A stretch of 64,000 bases of DNA, taken from assembly GCA_900466875.1 (NCBI GenBank), contig UBNQ01000023.1, positions 186,001 to 250,000 of the forward strand, in the 5' to 3' direction. The translations under genes were made by a program, and so were the position numbers. The stretch's first letter is position 1. Each line of letters starts with the position of its first letter. This document shows positions 62,836 through 64,000 of this stretch, one piece after another. The DNA comes from Hyphomicrobiales bacterium (GTDB lineage: Bacteria; Pseudomonadota; Alphaproteobacteria; Rhizobiales; Rhizobiaceae). The notes beneath the pieces are model-generated. The model worked only from the letters and a program-made list of their open reading frames with translations. It had not been told where the DNA came from and made no database searches.

Positions 62836-63291
62836 TTAAGGTCTGATCTCCATATAGACAGACTGGCTACCGTCCTTGTTGAGGACGATCACGTCATACG
62901 AGGCATCCGGGTCTTCCCCCATCCCCAATGCGCCGCTCGGCATGCCGGGAACGGCGATGCCGGTGATGTCGGGATGGTCGGCCAGAACGCGATTGACCGC
63001 TTCGAGCGGCACATGACCTTCGAAGACATAACCGTCTGCCACCGCCGTATGGCAGCTCCAGGCATCGTCCGGCACTTTGTAACTGGCCTTCAATGCGTCC
63101 ATATCCTCGACATTTTCCATGCGAAGCGCAATTCCGGACGCTGTCAGCGCCGCGGCCCATTCTTCGCAGCAGCCGCAATAGGGGCTTTTATAGACCACCA
63201 TTTCGGCGGCCATGGCGCCGGTGGCAAAAACGGAGGCAGCACTCATCAGAGTAAAGGCGAGCGATCTCGCCGCAAATTTCTGTCTGTTCAC
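62836..63291 (-). CDS. DUF411 metal-binding protein
   Basis: A 151-residue exported protein: signal peptide ending GAMAAE, then VVYKSPYCGCCEEWAAAL, W-S-C-H-T-A and GYVFEGHVPLEAV, and the C-terminal VPGMPSGALGMG. These are the conserved DUF411 motifs. Members are often found with copper-resistance genes and are thought to bind copper, so a periplasmic copper role is likely. A second exported Cys/His-rich protein is encoded 44 bases upstream. Confidence 0.9.
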   Translation of the reverse strand: MNRQKFAARSLAFTLMSAASVFATGAMAAEMVVYKSPYCGCCEEWAAALTASGIALRMENVEDMDALKASYKVPDDAWSCHTAVADGYVFEGHVPLEAVNRVLADHPDITGIAVPGMPSGALGMGEDPDASYDVIVLNKDGSQSVYMEIRP

Positions 63292-63335
63292 GATAATCTC
63301 CTTGGATCGGCGAACGAATATCTTTGTTCGGGCGG

Positions 63336-63707
63336 TCAGGCCGCCTGCAGGTAACCGATCGGAGATTTTGGAGGAGGCGAGGGAGGCTCTTTGCGAAGCG
63401 ACGAGAAGGCGGTGTCGTCTGGAAGATTATAGCTCGGAGAAAGGAGTGGTGGAACGGCAAACGGGCCGTGCGGGAGGATGGCGGCCGTTACCGATTGCGC
63501 CTGGCAAGCCGCAAGCATGCATCCTGCCTTCGAGCACTGGGCCTCGATCTGGTGGCCGTCCATCGGCGCATGTCCGCGATGAAGGGCCATTTCCATGTGG
63601 CTGAGATGGACATGATACGATGCGGCCTGAGAATCATAAGCAACAGACCCCCGCGCCACAAAAAGCGCGGCCAGCAGCATCAGCATGACCCGGACAAACT
63701 TGACCAT
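63336..63707 (-). CDS. small exported His/Cys-rich protein
   Basis: A 123-residue protein with an N-terminal hydrophobic export signal (MVKFVRVMLMLLAALFVARG). Six His lie between residues 32 and 52, then Cys at 58, 63 and 68 in a C-x4-C-x4-C pattern, then a Pro-rich tail. I recognise no family. The composition suggests soft-metal binding, and it probably forms an operon with the DUF411 gene. The start at 63707 is the only Met giving a clean signal peptide; the ribosome site is weak. Confidence 0.68.
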   Translation of the reverse strand: MVKFVRVMLMLLAALFVARGSVAYDSQAASYHVHLSHMEMALHRGHAPMDGHQIEAQCSKAGCMLAACQAQSVTAAILPHGPFAVPPLLSPSYNLPDDTAFSSLRKEPPSPPPKSPIGYLQAA

Positions 63708-63954
63708 GGATCTATCATCGCACCGTCGGCTTCGATAATGAAGACGCGAGCAAAGAGACATAAGCACGCAGCCGGAAGGTGGCGTAAAGGTCCGCGATTT
63801 CCGACTATCATGTGCTAAGCAATCCTGCTGAGCCATTGCAACCTTGACAAATCGGAGCGCACATGCGCTTTTCGCGCCGATTTTCCATGCGATCGGCGGC
63901 CGTGCCTTGCACGCCATAAAAGCCGTTCCCAAGCATCAGTCCAGGATTGAAGTC

Positions 63955-64000
63955 ATGCATCGTTACCGCAGCCACACCTGTGCAGCCCTCCGCAAGTCGG
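63955..64000 (+). CDS. aspS: aspartyl-tRNA synthetase, N-terminal start (partial)
   Basis: The last bases encode MHRYRSHTCAALRKS, the conserved start of rhizobial aspartyl-tRNA synthetase. The rest is beyond the window. Its place near rnd matches other Rhizobiaceae. The 247 bases between this start and the divergent small exported gene at 63707 should hold both promoters. Confidence 0.9.
   Translation, partial: MHRYRSHTCAALRKS

Noticed and set aside
1-64000. tRNA or rRNA genes, CRISPR arrays, prophage and insertion sequences
   Set aside because: Reading the gaps between genes I found no cloverleaf-like sequence, spaced direct repeats, transposase or phage structural genes. A covariance search would be needed to exclude a short RNA.

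Overview
The window reads as a stretch of core chromosome from an alphaproteobacterium of the order Rhizobiales, most likely Rhizobiaceae (Rhizobium, Agrobacterium or Neorhizobium relatives). The evidence is gene content and order: acpP-fabF-mltG-yicC-gmk, lptF-lptG-lptD-surA-like-pdxA-rsmA, pepA-holC, hdaA-ppk-ppx, and rnd then aspS. High GC, strong GC codon bias, RIME-like double-palindrome repeats and a B12-riboswitch-controlled corrinoid-type ABC transporter fit the same group. The genus is an inference.

Layout. 1-4445: end of acpP, fabF, mltG, the YicC RNase gene and gmk. 4442-9445: a minus-strand operon behind a cobalamin riboswitch, holding two tandem paralogous binding proteins, a FecCD/BtuC-type permease, an ATPase and a SAM methyltransferase. 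9553-11772: a COG0523 metallochaperone GTPase behind a palindromic operator candidate, then an unknown membrane protein. 11782-19355: the LPS export and maturation operon. 19605-25342: pepA-holC, a polysaccharide deacetylase lipoprotein, a vapBC pair and an S9 oligopeptidase. 25425-30674: an intergenic repeat, an ABC-F ATPase, a small membrane protein coupled to an MCP, and a degenerate GGDEF protein. 30800-36152: DinB, GST, ndk, a lipoprotein with a CGNR regulator, an orphan LivH-type permease, moaE, moaD and pgsA. 36294-44173: uvrC, an outer-membrane barrel protein, an orphan TctC receptor, GST, RNase T2, a YbhN-like protein and rlmJ. 44257-48961: a molybdopterin oxidoreductase, a Nudix hydrolase, an orphan PhnM and a second PIN toxin-antitoxin pair. 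49037-56682: purM-purN, an AI-2E family permease, hdaA, ppk and ppx. 56738-64000: an AHSA1 protein, a phytase-esterase-like exported protein, an AraC regulator facing a DUF2000 gene, rnd, an MFS transporter, a DUF411 copper-type pair and the start of aspS.

How the parts work together. Envelope biogenesis is strongly represented: FabF and AcpP make acyl chains, MltG terminates glycan strands, LptD/F/G export LPS, a SurA-like chaperone assists barrel proteins and PgsA makes phosphatidylglycerol. Phosphate and nucleotide metabolism appears as ppk/ppx, ndk, gmk, purM/N, a Nudix hydrolase and PhnM. Replication control appears as HdaA and HolC. The most system-like accessory block is the riboswitch operon, whose unusual features are the duplicated receptor and the terminal methyltransferase. 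I saw no tRNA, rRNA, CRISPR array, prophage or intact insertion sequence.
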